A DNA stretch of 64,000 nucleotides, taken from positions 5,056,922 to 5,120,921 of the forward strand of contig NC_092678.1 in the NCBI RefSeq assembly GCF_964355755.1, written 5' to 3'. This document shows positions 22,001 through 32,865 of the stretch, piece after piece. How positions within the stretch are numbered: the stretch's first letter is position 1; each line of letters starts with the position of its first letter. The translations under genes and the position numbers were made by a program. The notes beneath the pieces are model-generated. The model did no database searches, was not told the origin of the DNA, and saw only the letters and a program-made list of their open reading frames with translations. The stretch comes from Antedon mediterranea (taxonomy: Eukaryota; Echinodermata; Crinoidea; Comatulida; Antedonidae).

Positions 22001-23601
22001 TCAAGCCTAGATAATACTTTGTCTAACTTAGCTAGGTGTTCGTCTAGTGTGGTTGAAAAAACTAGTAAGTCATCTAAATAAACTAGAACGTCGGAAAATG
22101 TTAACTCCCCCATGCACTTCTCCATTAGTCGCTGGAAGGTGGCGGGGGCATTAGTGATCCCTTGGGGCATTCGGTTAAATTCATAGAATCCCAATGGGCA
22201 CCAAAATGCAGTTTTTGCTTTATCCTCCTCAGCCATTTCAATTTGGTAATAGCCTGATTTGAGGTCAAGACATGAGAACCATTTGGCACCACGTAAGGTT
22301 GTAAGGGCATCTTCAATGTTGGGGACGTTGTATTGGTCCCTAACCGTCCTAGAATTTAGAAGTCTGTAATCTATACATAATCGAATTTCGTTAGTCTTCT
22401 TTTTCCTGACTAATACTATAGGAGAACTATACTGGCTTTCGGACTCTCTAATGATATTCTTCCTTAATAAATCTTGAATGTGGTCCCTAGCATCATTGAA
22501 ATCAGATGGGGGTATCCTCCTACAAGGTTGACGGAATGGGGTGTCATTAGTTAGGTGTATTTTATGTTTTACAGCCGAAGTTCTCCCTATATCTAAATCA
22601 TTCTTTGAAAAAACATTCGGATGATTATTAAGTAAATTAATAAATTTCGCCTTATCTATATGTGAAATTGGCGAGCTATCAAAATTAAAATTGTTTGAGG
22701 CCGTACTTGAGTTACAGTGAACTTCCGGACTGTGATGCGTTATAGACTGGGGGATGAAAGCAGTGGCAATCTTAAAGTTTCTATTTAGCCTAATTTCTTT
22801 ACTAGAATTTGACAAAGGAACTCTAAGTTTAACTGGGCCCATATGTTCTAACTTGACTATTAAGGGTGTGATTAAAAGCCCTCCAGGAAGTGGGGTATCC
22901 GGGGATGCTTCAATTAACACATCTAAGTTAGGGTGTACTGTGTTCTTTATAACACATTCTACCTCTACTATTTTTCCTCTAGGTATTGTCATAGGAGAAC
23001 ATATTTTAACGGGGCCTAGTTTATCTTTCTTAGCCTTATCCTCTTTATACACTTCAGCCCAAGCAGAGTGTATGGGGCCTACTTTCCTTCCCTTTTTCTT
23101 AGTATTTGTCCAGCCAGTGGCCAGATCCCGAACTATACTGGTGTTGGTGCCCATTAACATAGACAGTCCCTTCCCTAATTTGGGGCACACTAAAGCTAAT
23201 GTTGGGAATTGTTTAGTATAGCCCGTCTGGACTTTAGGAAACGTTAAATTGACCTCTATATAACCTAGATAAGGTACGTTCTGACCGCCGGCACCAGTTA
23301 CTATTAAATCGGTTAATGGGTATATAGGCTTATCCCTTAATTTATCTTTATAAAAGTCTTCACTGATACATGTAACTTGCGAGCCTGTATCTAACATTGC
23401 ATTACATATATGACCGTCAACAATTATTGTTACGACACTAGGGTCGCCTATAAGATTATTAGTTTGTGATATTGCACTATGGAGTAAATTATTGGATGTT
23501 TTTGTTCCAGTGTTTCCCTTTCTCTTTTGTTGGGACCTTTTTACTGATGGGGCAGACCGTTGTCCCTTCTTCCCGGATGCCCTCTGCCGTTTCCCGCCTG
23601 A
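19051..23601 (-). CDS. pol: Pol polyprotein of element 3
   Basis: Identical to the other Pol copies over the 1448 residues from the internal Met (23397). Intact and open upstream to 23601. Confidence 0.95.
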   Translation of the reverse strand, partial: SGGKRQRASGKKGQRSAPSVKRSQQKRKGNTGTKTSNNLLHSAISQTNNLIGDPSVVTIIVDGHICNAMLDTGSQVTCISEDFYKDKLRDKPIYPLTDLIVTGAGGQNVPYLGYIEVNLTFPKVQTGYTKQFPTLALVCPKLGKGLSMLMGTNTSIVRDLATGWTNTKKKGRKVGPIHSAWAEVYKEDKAKKDKLGPVKICSPMTIPRGKIVEVECVIKNTVHPNLDVLIEASPDTPLPGGLLITPLIVKLEHMGPVKLRVPLSNSSKEIRLNRNFKIATAFIPQSITHHSPEVHCNSSTASNNFNFDSSPISHIDKAKFINLLNNHPNVFSKNDLDIGRTSAVKHKIHLTNDTPFRQPCRRIPPSDFNDARDHIQDLLRKNIIRESESQYSSPIVLVRKKKTNEIRLCIDYRLLNSRTVRDQYNVPNIEDALTTLRGAKWFSCLDLKSGYYQIEMAEEDKAKTAFWCPLGFYEFNRMPQGITNAPATFQRLMEKCMGELTFSDVLVYLDDLLVFSTTLDEHLAKLDKVLSRLEEYGLKLNPDKCNFAQTSIKCLGHVISEDGVSTDPDKVEAVKSWPRPSNVKELKSFLGFAGYYRRFIQHYSHIAKPLNQLMTKYDPIRKRGKTFKKPKSNTPSDRRPSPNTPFGTNWSESCQVAFDLLIDKLSSAPILGFADYNSPFILHTDASTSGLGAALYQEINGIKRVIAYASRGLSKSEANYPAHKLEFLALKWAVTEKFTDYLYGQRFVIYTDNNPLTYVLTTAKLDATGQRWLAALVNYNFDIKYKAGRNNQDADGLSRRPHDPPSNDFEYEQYQEKADEVLGRVKFSSCSFTAVCNAKIVNKSTIPNDTTPLVESVSDSPDAIPAIYDNPIRPIDGQSTLPNVTAAEWVEHQQQDPNIKPIFKFVYNKRKPTQDELTKLPEETRLLLRQFDKLLVKDNILYRQFVNNIGAMQLQLVLPTAYRDKAFTGLHDDIGHPGMERTLDLARSRFYWPRMSSQIEDKCRCCERCVRRKARATKAAPLVSVRTTMPMELMCIDFLSIEPDSKDTRNVLVVTDHFTRYAIAIPTKDQKAPTVAKALWNNVFQHYGFPKQLHSDQGRDFESKVIQDLCKYLGVRKSRTTPYHPQGNGQVERFNQTLLKMLGTLENQKKEHWRDHVAPLVHAYNCTKNDATGMSPYYLMFGREARLPIDIQLGIDPNQNGSLSPRGYADKLRHRLETAHKLAQEMATKKANANKARYDSKVRECTICKGDRVLVKNVRLRGKHKLADRWEETIYVVLEQIGDNPVYKIEPEDSDGPTRTLHRNMLLPCRFATAKETPPKSGTKEKQRQRKPVTRQGHKTPKSTVPQPELSGHETSDSDLDYYIPNSVRTLQQPTDPSIPPNLGNDQNVAQTIIDTPIVNEIEPQINEEDVIVNHDINDIEDAVIHNLDNNDNVNIDNANNGPDIQPDVHEPQANTDDTLRPKRLRTQPERLGYFAPGQQVTSTSNMVVQVIGMQNQMFADMMQSQLSLLRGSKPN

Positions 23602-24869
23602 TTAAACCGTTTGACCAATTTCTGCTGTACTAATGTGGCATTAGTTGGGTTGGGACAACCCCTCATGTGGTGCCCATCCTCGCCACAATTATAACATATT
23701 TTAGGCCTAGTGTTTGGCGCAGGTGAAGAACGCGTTTTTGGGTTAGGGGTGGACTCTGGTGGGCTTGGTGTTGATTTGAGGTGATGTAGCTCAGTTCTAA
23801 GAACTTCTACCTCATGGCTAAGGGCTTCATAGCTACATAACGCAGCCTTGGCACTAACTGCCTTAGGTGTTCGCTTTTCTGCCCTAGCCCTACTATTAAT
23901 TTCCTCACTTCTAACTTCTTTAATCAGTGTTAAATAAGTAGGGGGATTTGATTTGCGTTGTTTCAGGTTTAATGTAGATGATAGCATCTCGTCATATACT
24001 AGCCCACGGACAAATTGAGCTAGTCTCATATGGTCAGCCTTTGCTACCCCAACTGCCCCTGCCTTTGTTGCCCTAGTTAGATTTTCATCTAGGCGCATTA
24101 AAAATTTAGAGGGCAGTTCCCCTTCCGACTGATATGTCTCCCTAAATAGAGTATAGAGGTCATCTGCATCCACTGCCAAACCATAGACCTCATTAAGTAC
24201 ATCATGGCATTCCCTAGCAGTTGATTTATCAGTCACTTTATTTAGGATATTAAGTGCTGGAGGAAAGAGACTTTGACTTAAGATGCTCTTTTGTTCAGCC
24301 TGTGATAAGCTATCATCCCTTAAAAGTTGTTGGACTAGTTGAGACCAAGTCTCAAAGTCTACCTCATTTGAAGGGATTGGCACCCGTCCCGAAAACTGTC
24401 GTAACCGACGAACACCGGCCGTACGGGGCACGTTGTTGCCTATTAGGTGTTTTACTACTACTTCTTTGGTGTCGGAGGGGATGGAGTCTAGCCTAAGATC
24501 GTTCAGGGTTTTCCCATGTTCTAAGAGAAATTTTTGTAGTTGTCCCTGGAAATCTGTGGGTAGGATATGGGTGTCCTGTTCTGGGGTCTTCCCATCCCAT
24601 TTTATAATAGTCCAGGTTTCGTTATCTGTGTGGTCAATGGTTGTGGGGATATTTAGATCTACTACAGGTTTGGAAAACGAAAGTAGTAATTGAAAAGTGA
24701 TATCTGTTTCATCTATAACTTCAACAACCTGGGATCGATCTATTTCTTTGAATGCATTAGGTATTCTATCGTGACTATAATTGGCCTTCAATACACCCCT
24801 TAATGCAATAGCATGACTAGGATCGACCTTGTGTTTAATACACCAGTCATATATATCCATGGTATACAA
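23541..24869 (-). CDS. gag: Gag of element 3 (PNMA-like)
   Basis: 442 aa, identical to the element 1 Gag. It starts 222 bp from LTR4. Confidence 0.93.
   Translation of the reverse strand: MYTMDIYDWCIKHKVDPSHAIALRGVLKANYSHDRIPNAFKEIDRSQVVEVIDETDITFQLLLSFSKPVVDLNIPTTIDHTDNETWTIIKWDGKTPEQDTHILPTDFQGQLQKFLLEHGKTLNDLRLDSIPSDTKEVVVKHLIGNNVPRTAGVRRLRQFSGRVPIPSNEVDFETWSQLVQQLLRDDSLSQAEQKSILSQSLFPPALNILNKVTDKSTARECHDVLNEVYGLAVDADDLYTLFRETYQSEGELPSKFLMRLDENLTRATKAGAVGVAKADHMRLAQFVRGLVYDEMLSSTLNLKQRKSNPPTYLTLIKEVRSEEINSRARAEKRTPKAVSAKAALCSYEALSHEVEVLRTELHHLKSTPSPPESTPNPKTRSSPAPNTRPKICYNCGEDGHHMRGCPNPTNATLVQQKLVKRFNQAGNGRGHPGRRDNGLPHQ
23589..23595 (-). promoter_or_regulatory. Putative frameshift heptamer GGGAAAC, element 3
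   Basis: Same slippery site in the gag-pol overlap. Confidence 0.7.
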
Positions 24870-25065
24870 AATAAGAAGTTACAATTGTAAATTAAAATAA
24901 GTGAAATTACGATCAAATATTACAAATTATAAAACAATGATTAGATATATAAGGGTACAAAAATATTATAAAGTAAAATTGAAAAGCATGAAATATAATA
25001 CAATGATAAAAATATGCAATATAGTATATAATTATAAATTTATTATCTAACTAGTGCCTTTTCAA

Positions 25066-25083
25066 GCCCCACATTGGGCGCCA
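25066..25083 (-). other. Primer binding site, element 3
   Basis: tRNA-Lys-type site, seven bases from LTR4. Confidence 0.85.
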
Positions 25084-25090
25084 GTTTTTA

Positions 25091-26601
25091 TGTAACCGCT
25101 CTACACACAACACAAAAGATTATCGACTTAGGGTTGAGGTGAGCGGGGTTCGAGTTGATTGGGGCAGCGGCACTAGACACACATAGATAATAAATAAAAG
25201 AGTACACAATAGTTGGCTTATAGTAGATGTGTTATTATTCTAAATCGTAATACAATTTATACAATATGCGACTTATAATTAAGTATGCTTAAAGATTTAG
25301 ATAACAAGTCAAACTTAAGTTTGTTGACAACTGGCAGTGGTCGAGCTTGTCCCCTTTTTGGTGTGATAAACCCGTTCGAAGTTTGATGCTTATACACTCC
25401 ACCGATTCCCTCGTCTGGCTGTGGACTTTACACACAGAATCCAACTTGGGCAATCTTCCCTCAACCTGAATTTGTTGAGCAAGGAATAAGTGTAAATACA
25501 ACTTCTTTCAGAACGTACAAAAAGTATCAGGGAGGACCTGACTGCTCTCAATAGATTTAGAGTTGAGTTGTGTACTACGGTAGCCTTTTTGTATTTAATT
25601 CCTATAACTACAGAATTCTCTATACAGGCTTCATTCAAGGATAATTTAGGATTAGCTAATAAATCATAGCCTAGTGAGTATATAATGACAGGGTCTTATT
25701 ACTACACTCTAACTTACATATAAACATACAATCAATACGATATAAGGTGGTCAAACATATAGTACATATTTACAATATATCAAGTTGTATCTAAGATAAT
25801 AAATTCATTGCTGGACAACGAGCAATGATAAACATAAAAGTAGTATCCTATATGTAGTTAACAAGTACAACTAAAGGACTTAGCTATGTTACTTACGCTA
25901 CAAAATAATAAGTTTATGTTGGTTATCTTACCTGAATTTGTTGAGCAAGGAATAAGTGTAAATACAACTTCTTTCAGAACGTACAAAAAGTATCAGGGAG
26001 GACCTGACTGCTCTCAATAGATTTAGAGTTGAGTTGTGATTTTTCCCAACTCTGCAGTCTTTTTTATATGTCTTGGCCCCACCCTGTTGTTCCGAAATAC
26101 ATTCCTGGACCATTATCTAATGGTAGATGATGGTGGCCCTATTTCCTTATTTGGAGTTTGATCAGCTAATAGTTTATCCTTAAAATAATTAGCTCATACT
26201 TAAAGTATGTTGGTCAGTACTTTCTTTGTTTGTAAGGAAGTAGGAATGTGTAAATGTTGCAATTTCCTTGGACTGGCACACTTTTGTGGCCTGGGTTACC
26301 CTTCATCTTCTTTGACTGGCACACTTTTGTGGCCTGGGTTACCCTTCATCTTCTTTGACTGGCCTACTTTTGTAGCCTGGGTTACCCTTCATCTTCTTAG
26401 ACTGGCACACTTTTGTGGCCTGGGTTACCCTTCATCTTCTTTGACTGGCCTACTTTTGTAGCCTGGGTTACCCTTCATCTTCTTTGACTGGCCTACTTTT
26501 GTAGCCTGGGTTACCCTTCATCTTCTTAGACTGGCACACTTTTGTGGCCTGGGTTACCCTTCATCTTCTTTGACTGGCCTACTTTTGTAGCCTGGGTTAC
26601 A
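25091..26601 (-). repeat. LTR4 (5' LTR of element 3 and 3' LTR of element 4), 1511 bp
   Basis: Same length as LTR2 and LTR5, with about 8 array units (26268-26601), but the order differs (A C B A B B A B): the second unit is a hybrid where LTR2 has type A. The TATA box is at 26062-26068. Confidence 0.92.
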
Positions 26602-26612
26602 CTCACCCTGCC
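26602..26612 (-). other. Polypurine tract, element 4
   Basis: GGCAGGGTGAG on the minus strand, abutting LTR4. Confidence 0.8.
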
Positions 26613-26825
26613 AAAATATTCGTCCGTCCCCGGACGACGCTCAACAAACTCAATGGTAACCAACATTTACATTAAAAATAGTGCTTAACTACGTCACCAT
26701 TTAGTTTTTGATCGTAATTCACCTGTCTTAATACATAAAATATACAGTGAAAAAAAATATTACATTGAAAAGGAATCAAAATTGGCGTGTATATATAAAC
26801 ATATAGTAAAAATAACATTATAAAA

Positions 26826-29800
26826 TTAATTCGGCTTAGAGCCTCTTAAAAGTGATAATTGAGATTGCATCATATCAGCAAACATTTGGTTTTGCATCCC
26901 AATGACTTGGACCACCATATTAGAAGTTGATGTAACTTGTTGGCCGGGAGCAAAATAACCTAACCTTTCTGGCTGTGTTCTTAGCCGTTTAGGACGTAAG
27001 GTATCATCTGTATTAGCCTGTGGTTCGTGGACATCAGGTTGAATATCAGGCCCATTATTAGCATTATCAATATTAACATTATCATTGTTGTCTAAATTAT
27101 GAATAACAGCATCTTCGATATCATTAATATCATGGTTAACTATTACATCTTCCTCATTGATCTGAGGTTCTATTTCGTTAACAATTGGGGTGTCAATAAT
27201 AGTTTGAGCCACGTTTTGGTCATTACCCAGATTAGGAGGTATAGATGGATCTGTTGGTTGTTGAAGTGTGCGAACTGAATTTGGAATGTAATAATCTAAA
27301 TCACTATCACTTGTTTCATGTCCAGATAGTTCTGGCTGTGGGACAGTTGACTTAGGCGTTTTGTGCCCTTGTCGAGTGACAGGCTTTCTCTGTCTTTGTT
27401 TTTCTTTAGTACCACTTTTAGGGGGAGTTTCCTTTGCTGTAGCAAACCTACATGGGAGTAGCATATTTCTATGCAATGTTCTAGTAGGACCATCACTATC
27501 TTCAGGTTCTATCTTGTACACAGGGTTGTCCCCTATTTGTTCCAAAACCACATAAATAGTTTCTTCCCACCTATCAGCAAGTTTATGTTTACCCCTTAAG
27601 CGCACATTTTTTACTAGTACCCTATCACCCTTGCAAATAGTGCATTCACGCACTTTACTATCATATCGGGCTTTATTGGCATTAGCTTTCTTGGTTGCCA
27701 TTTCCTGGGCTAATTTGTGTGCTGTTTCTAGGCGATGTCGTAATTTGTCGGCATATCCCCTTGGAGAAAGTGAACCATTTTGATTTGGGTCAATACCTAG
27801 TTGGATGTCAATTGGGAGGCGGGCTTCTCTACCAAACATTAAATAATATGGGGACATTCCCGTAGCATCATTCTTAGTACAATTGTATGCATGCACTAAG
27901 GGTGCAACATGGTCTCGCCAATGTTCTTTCTTTTGGTTTTCTAGAGTGCCTAGCATTTTAAGCAGGGTTTGGTTAAACCGTTCTACCTGACCATTACCCT
28001 GGGGATGGTATGGGGTTGTACGAGATTTTCTTACTCCTAAATATTTACATAAATCTTGGATAACTTTTGATTCGAAATCTCTGCCTTGATCTGAATGTAA
28101 TTGTTTTGGAAAGCCATAATGTTGAAAGACATTATTCCACAGAGCTTTTGCTACTGTGGGGGCTTTTTGGTCCTTAGTTGGGATAGCAATAGCATATCTA
28201 GTGAAATGGTCAGTCACAACTAATACATTTCTAGTATCCTTAGAATCAGGTTCTATAGACAGAAAGTCAATACACATTAATTCCATAGGCATGGTGGTTC
28301 TGACACTAACTAGGGGGGCTGCTTTGGTAGCACGGGCCTTTCTTCGGACACATCGTTCACAACACCTACATTTATCTTCAATTTGGGAGGACATACGAGG
28401 CCAATAAAATCTGGATCGGGCAAGATCCAAGGTCCGTTCCATCCCAGGGTGACCAATGTCATCATGTAAGCCAGTAAATGCTTTATCTCTATAAGCGGTT
28501 GGAAGTACTAATTGCAATTGCATAGCTCCGATATTATTTACAAATTGGCGGTATAGAATATTATCTTTTACCAATAATTTATCAAACTGTCTCAGGAGTA
28601 GCCTAGTTTCCTCGGGTAATTTTGTGAGTTCATCTTGTGTAGGTTTCCGTTTGTTATATACAAATTTAAAAATAGGTTTTATATTAGGGTCTTGTTGTTG
28701 ATGCTCTACCCACTCCGCTGCAGTAACATTAGGCAAGGTTGACTGCCCATCTATAGGCCTAATAGGGTTATCATAGATGGCGGGGATTGCATCAGGAGAA
28801 TCACTAACTGACTCAACTAAGGGTGTTGTATCATTAGGTATAGTAGACTTATTAACTATTTTAGCATTACAGACTGCTGTGAACGAACAGGATGAAAATT
28901 TTACTCTACCTAACACTTCGTCAGCTTTCTCTTGATATTGTTCGTATTCAAAGTCATTGGAAGGGGGGTCATGTGGGCGACGACTAAGACCGTCTGCATC
29001 TTGATTGTTTCTACCTGCTTTGTATTTAATATCAAAGTTGTAATTGACCAGGGCGGCAAGCCACCTTTGACCTGTAGCGTCAAGCTTAGCTGTCGTCAAC
29101 ACGTACGTTAAGGGGTTATTATCGGTGTAAATTACAAATCGTTGACCATAAAGATAGTCAGTAAATTTCTCAGTCACAGCCCATTTTAGGGCAAGAAATT
29201 CTAATTTATGAGCAGGATAATTGGCTTCACTTTTGGATAACCCACGACTAGCATAGGCAATTACCCTCTTTATCCCATTTATCTCTTGATATAGGGCTGC
29301 ACCTAACCCGCTTGTACTAGCGTCGGTATGTAGAATAAATGGTGAATTGTAGTCTGCGAATCCTAATATAGGGGCTGAAGACAATTTATCTATTAGTAAA
29401 TCAAATGCCACCTGACATGATTCGGACCAGTTAGTACCAAATGGGGTATTAGGACTAGGGCGCCTGTCTGAGGGAGTATTGGATTTAGGTTTTTTGAACG
29501 TTTTACCTCGTTTACGTATTGGGTCATACTTAGTCATAAGTTGGTTTAATGGTTTGGCAATATGGCTATAATGCTGTATAAATCGTCGATAATAACCAGC
29601 AAAACCTAGAAATGATTTCAATTCTTTTACATTTGAGGGGCGGGGCCAAGATTTGACAGCCTCTACCTTATCTGGGTCAGTGCTTACCCCATCCTCTGAA
29701 ATGACATGGCCCAAGCACTTAATGGAAGTTTGGGCAAAATTGCACTTGTCTGGATTTAGTTTCAAGCCATACTCTTCAAGCCTAGATAATACTTTGTCTA

Positions 29801-31376
29801 ACTTAGCTAGGTGTTCGTCTAGTGTGGTTGAAAAAACTAGTAAGTCATCTAAATAAACTAGAACGTCGGAAAATGTTAACTCCCCCATGCACTTCTCCAT
29901 TAGTCGCTGGAAGGTGGCGGGGGCATTAGTGATCCCTTGGGGCATTCGGTTAAATTCATAGAATCCCAATGGGCACCAAAATGCAGTTTTTGCTTTATCC
30001 TCCTCAGCCATTTCAATTTGGTAATAGCCTGATTTGAGGTCAAGACATGAGAACCATTTGGCACCACGTAAGGTTGTAAGGGCATCTTCAATGTTGGGGA
30101 CGTTGTATTGGTCCCTAACCGTCCTAGAATTTAGAAGTCTGTAATCTATACATAATCGAATTTCGTTAGTCTTCTTTTTCCTGACTAATACTATAGGAGA
30201 ACTATACTGGCTTTCGGACTCTCTAATGATATTCTTCCTTAATAAATCTTGAATGTGGTCCCTAGCATCATTGAAATCAGATGGGGGTATCCTCCTACAA
30301 GGTTGACGGAATGGGGTGTCATTAGTTAGGTGTATTTTATGTTTTACAGCCGAAGTTCTCCCTATATCTAAATCATTCTTTGAAAAAACATTCGGATGAT
30401 TATTAAGTAAATTAATAAATTTCGCCTTATCTATATGTGAAATTGGCGAGCTATCAAAATTAAAATTGTTTGAGGCCGTACTTGAGTTACAGTGAACTTC
30501 CGGACTGTGATGCGTTATAGACTGGGGGATGAAAGCAGTGGCAATCTTAAAGTTTCTATTTAGCCTAATTTCTTTACTAGAATTTGACAAAGGAACTCTA
30601 AGTTTAACTGGGCCCATATGTTCTAACTTGACTATTAAGGGTGTGATTAAAAGCCCTCCAGGAAGTGGGGTATCCGGGGATGCTTCAATTAACACATCTA
30701 AGTTAGGGTGTACTGTGTTCTTTATAACACATTCTACCTCTACTATTTTTCCTCTAGGTATTGTCATAGGAGAACATATTTTAACGGGGCCTAGTTTATC
30801 TTTCTTAGCCTTATCCTCTTTATACACTTCAGCCCAAGCAGAGTGTATGGGGCCTACTTTCCTTCCCTTTTTCTTAGTATTTGTCCAGCCAGTGGCCAGA
30901 TCCCGAACTATACTGGTGTTGGTGCCCATTAACATAGACAGTCCCTTCCCTAATTTGGGGCACACTAAAGCTAATGTTGGGAATTGTTTAGTATAGCCCG
31001 TCTGGACTTTAGGAAACGTTAAATTGACCTCTATATAACCTAGATAAGGTACGTTCTGACCGCCGGCACCAGTTACTATTAAATCGGTTAATGGGTATAT
31101 AGGCTTATCCCTTAATTTATCTTTATAAAAGTCTTCACTGATACATGTAACTTGCGAGCCTGTATCTAACATTGCATTACATATATGACCGTCAACAATT
31201 ATTGTTACGACACTAGGGTCGCCTATAAGATTATTAGTTTGTGATATTGCACTATGGAGTAAATTATTGGATGTTTTTGTTCCAGTGTTTCCCTTTCTCT
31301 TTTGTTGGGACCTTTTTACTGATGGGGCAGACCGTTGTCCCTTCTTCCCGGATGCCCTCTGCCGTTTCCCGCCTGA
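26826..31376 (-). CDS. pol: Pol polyprotein of element 4
   Basis: Identical to the other Pol copies over the 1448 residues from the internal Met (31172). Intact and open upstream to 31376. Confidence 0.95.
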   Translation of the reverse strand, partial: SGGKRQRASGKKGQRSAPSVKRSQQKRKGNTGTKTSNNLLHSAISQTNNLIGDPSVVTIIVDGHICNAMLDTGSQVTCISEDFYKDKLRDKPIYPLTDLIVTGAGGQNVPYLGYIEVNLTFPKVQTGYTKQFPTLALVCPKLGKGLSMLMGTNTSIVRDLATGWTNTKKKGRKVGPIHSAWAEVYKEDKAKKDKLGPVKICSPMTIPRGKIVEVECVIKNTVHPNLDVLIEASPDTPLPGGLLITPLIVKLEHMGPVKLRVPLSNSSKEIRLNRNFKIATAFIPQSITHHSPEVHCNSSTASNNFNFDSSPISHIDKAKFINLLNNHPNVFSKNDLDIGRTSAVKHKIHLTNDTPFRQPCRRIPPSDFNDARDHIQDLLRKNIIRESESQYSSPIVLVRKKKTNEIRLCIDYRLLNSRTVRDQYNVPNIEDALTTLRGAKWFSCLDLKSGYYQIEMAEEDKAKTAFWCPLGFYEFNRMPQGITNAPATFQRLMEKCMGELTFSDVLVYLDDLLVFSTTLDEHLAKLDKVLSRLEEYGLKLNPDKCNFAQTSIKCLGHVISEDGVSTDPDKVEAVKSWPRPSNVKELKSFLGFAGYYRRFIQHYSHIAKPLNQLMTKYDPIRKRGKTFKKPKSNTPSDRRPSPNTPFGTNWSESCQVAFDLLIDKLSSAPILGFADYNSPFILHTDASTSGLGAALYQEINGIKRVIAYASRGLSKSEANYPAHKLEFLALKWAVTEKFTDYLYGQRFVIYTDNNPLTYVLTTAKLDATGQRWLAALVNYNFDIKYKAGRNNQDADGLSRRPHDPPSNDFEYEQYQEKADEVLGRVKFSSCSFTAVCNAKIVNKSTIPNDTTPLVESVSDSPDAIPAIYDNPIRPIDGQSTLPNVTAAEWVEHQQQDPNIKPIFKFVYNKRKPTQDELTKLPEETRLLLRQFDKLLVKDNILYRQFVNNIGAMQLQLVLPTAYRDKAFTGLHDDIGHPGMERTLDLARSRFYWPRMSSQIEDKCRCCERCVRRKARATKAAPLVSVRTTMPMELMCIDFLSIEPDSKDTRNVLVVTDHFTRYAIAIPTKDQKAPTVAKALWNNVFQHYGFPKQLHSDQGRDFESKVIQDLCKYLGVRKSRTTPYHPQGNGQVERFNQTLLKMLGTLENQKKEHWRDHVAPLVHAYNCTKNDATGMSPYYLMFGREARLPIDIQLGIDPNQNGSLSPRGYADKLRHRLETAHKLAQEMATKKANANKARYDSKVRECTICKGDRVLVKNVRLRGKHKLADRWEETIYVVLEQIGDNPVYKIEPEDSDGPTRTLHRNMLLPCRFATAKETPPKSGTKEKQRQRKPVTRQGHKTPKSTVPQPELSGHETSDSDLDYYIPNSVRTLQQPTDPSIPPNLGNDQNVAQTIIDTPIVNEIEPQINEEDVIVNHDINDIEDAVIHNLDNNDNVNIDNANNGPDIQPDVHEPQANTDDTLRPKRLRTQPERLGYFAPGQQVTSTSNMVVQVIGMQNQMFADMMQSQLSLLRGSKPN

Positions 31377-32644
31377 TTAAACCGTTTGACCAATTTCTGC
31401 TGTACTAATGTGGCATTAGTTGGGTTGGGACAACCCCTCATGTGGTGCCCATCCTCGCCACAATTATAACATATTTTAGGCCTAGTGTTTGGCGCAGGTG
31501 AAGAACGCGTTTTTGGGTTAGGGGTGGACTCTGGTGGGCTTGGTGTTGATTTGAGGTGATGTAGCTCAGTTCTAAGAACTTCTACCTCATGGCTAAGGGC
31601 TTCATAGCTACATAACGCAGCCTTGGCACTAACTGCCTTAGGTGTTCGCTTTTCTGCCCTAGCCCTACTATTAATTTCCTCACTTCTAACTTCTTTAATC
31701 AGTGTTAAATAAGTAGGGGGATTTGATTTGCGTTGTTTCAGGTTTAATGTAGATGATAGCATCTCGTCATATACTAGCCCACGGACAAATTGAGCTAGTC
31801 TCATATGGTCAGCCTTTGCTACCCCAACTGCCCCTGCCTTTGTTGCCCTAGTTAGATTTTCATCTAGGCGCATTAAAAATTTAGAGGGCAGTTCCCCTTC
31901 CGACTGATATGTCTCCCTAAATAGAGTATAGAGGTCATCTGCATCCACTGCCAAACCATAGACCTCATTAAGTACATCATGGCATTCCCTAGCAGTTGAT
32001 TTATCAGTCACTTTATTTAGGATATTAAGTGCTGGAGGAAAGAGACTTTGACTTAAGATGCTCTTTTGTTCAGCCTGTGATAAGCTATCATCCCTTAAAA
32101 GTTGTTGGACTAGTTGAGACCAAGTCTCAAAGTCTACCTCATTTGAAGGGATTGGCACCCGTCCCGAAAACTGTCGTAACCGACGAACACCGGCCGTACG
32201 GGGCACGTTGTTGCCTATTAGGTGTTTTACTACTACTTCTTTGGTGTCGGAGGGGATGGAGTCTAGCCTAAGATCGTTCAGGGTTTTCCCATGTTCTAAG
32301 AGAAATTTTTGTAGTTGTCCCTGGAAATCTGTGGGTAGGATATGGGTGTCCTGTTCTGGGGTCTTCCCATCCCATTTTATAATAGTCCAGGTTTCGTTAT
32401 CTGTGTGGTCAATGGTTGTGGGGATATTTAGATCTACTACAGGTTTGGAAAACGAAAGTAGTAATTGAAAAGTGATATCTGTTTCATCTATAACTTCAAC
32501 AACCTGGGATCGATCTATTTCTTTGAATGCATTAGGTATTCTATCGTGACTATAATTGGCCTTCAATACACCCCTTAATGCAATAGCATGACTAGGATCG
32601 ACCTTGTGTTTAATACACCAGTCATATATATCCATGGTATACAA
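31316..32644 (-). CDS. gag: Gag of element 4 (PNMA-like)
   Basis: 442 aa, identical to the element 1 Gag. It starts 222 bp from LTR5. Confidence 0.93.
   Translation of the reverse strand: MYTMDIYDWCIKHKVDPSHAIALRGVLKANYSHDRIPNAFKEIDRSQVVEVIDETDITFQLLLSFSKPVVDLNIPTTIDHTDNETWTIIKWDGKTPEQDTHILPTDFQGQLQKFLLEHGKTLNDLRLDSIPSDTKEVVVKHLIGNNVPRTAGVRRLRQFSGRVPIPSNEVDFETWSQLVQQLLRDDSLSQAEQKSILSQSLFPPALNILNKVTDKSTARECHDVLNEVYGLAVDADDLYTLFRETYQSEGELPSKFLMRLDENLTRATKAGAVGVAKADHMRLAQFVRGLVYDEMLSSTLNLKQRKSNPPTYLTLIKEVRSEEINSRARAEKRTPKAVSAKAALCSYEALSHEVEVLRTELHHLKSTPSPPESTPNPKTRSSPAPNTRPKICYNCGEDGHHMRGCPNPTNATLVQQKLVKRFNQAGNGRGHPGRRDNGLPHQ
31364..31370 (-). promoter_or_regulatory. Putative frameshift heptamer GGGAAAC, element 4
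   Basis: Same slippery site in the gag-pol overlap. Confidence 0.7.
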
Positions 32645-32840
32645 AATAAGAAGTTACAATTGTAAATTAAAATAAGTGAAATTACGATCAAATATTACAA
32701 ATTATAAAACAATGATTAGATATATAAGGGTACAAAAATATTATAAAGTAAAATTGAAAAGCATGAAATATAATACAATGATAAAAATATGCAATATAGT
32801 ATATAATTATAAATTTATTATCTAACTAGTGCCTTTTCAA

Positions 32841-32858
32841 GCCCCACATTGGGCGCCA
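32841..32858 (-). other. Primer binding site, element 4
   Basis: tRNA-Lys-type site, seven bases from LTR5. Confidence 0.85.
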
Positions 32859-32865
32859 GTTTTTA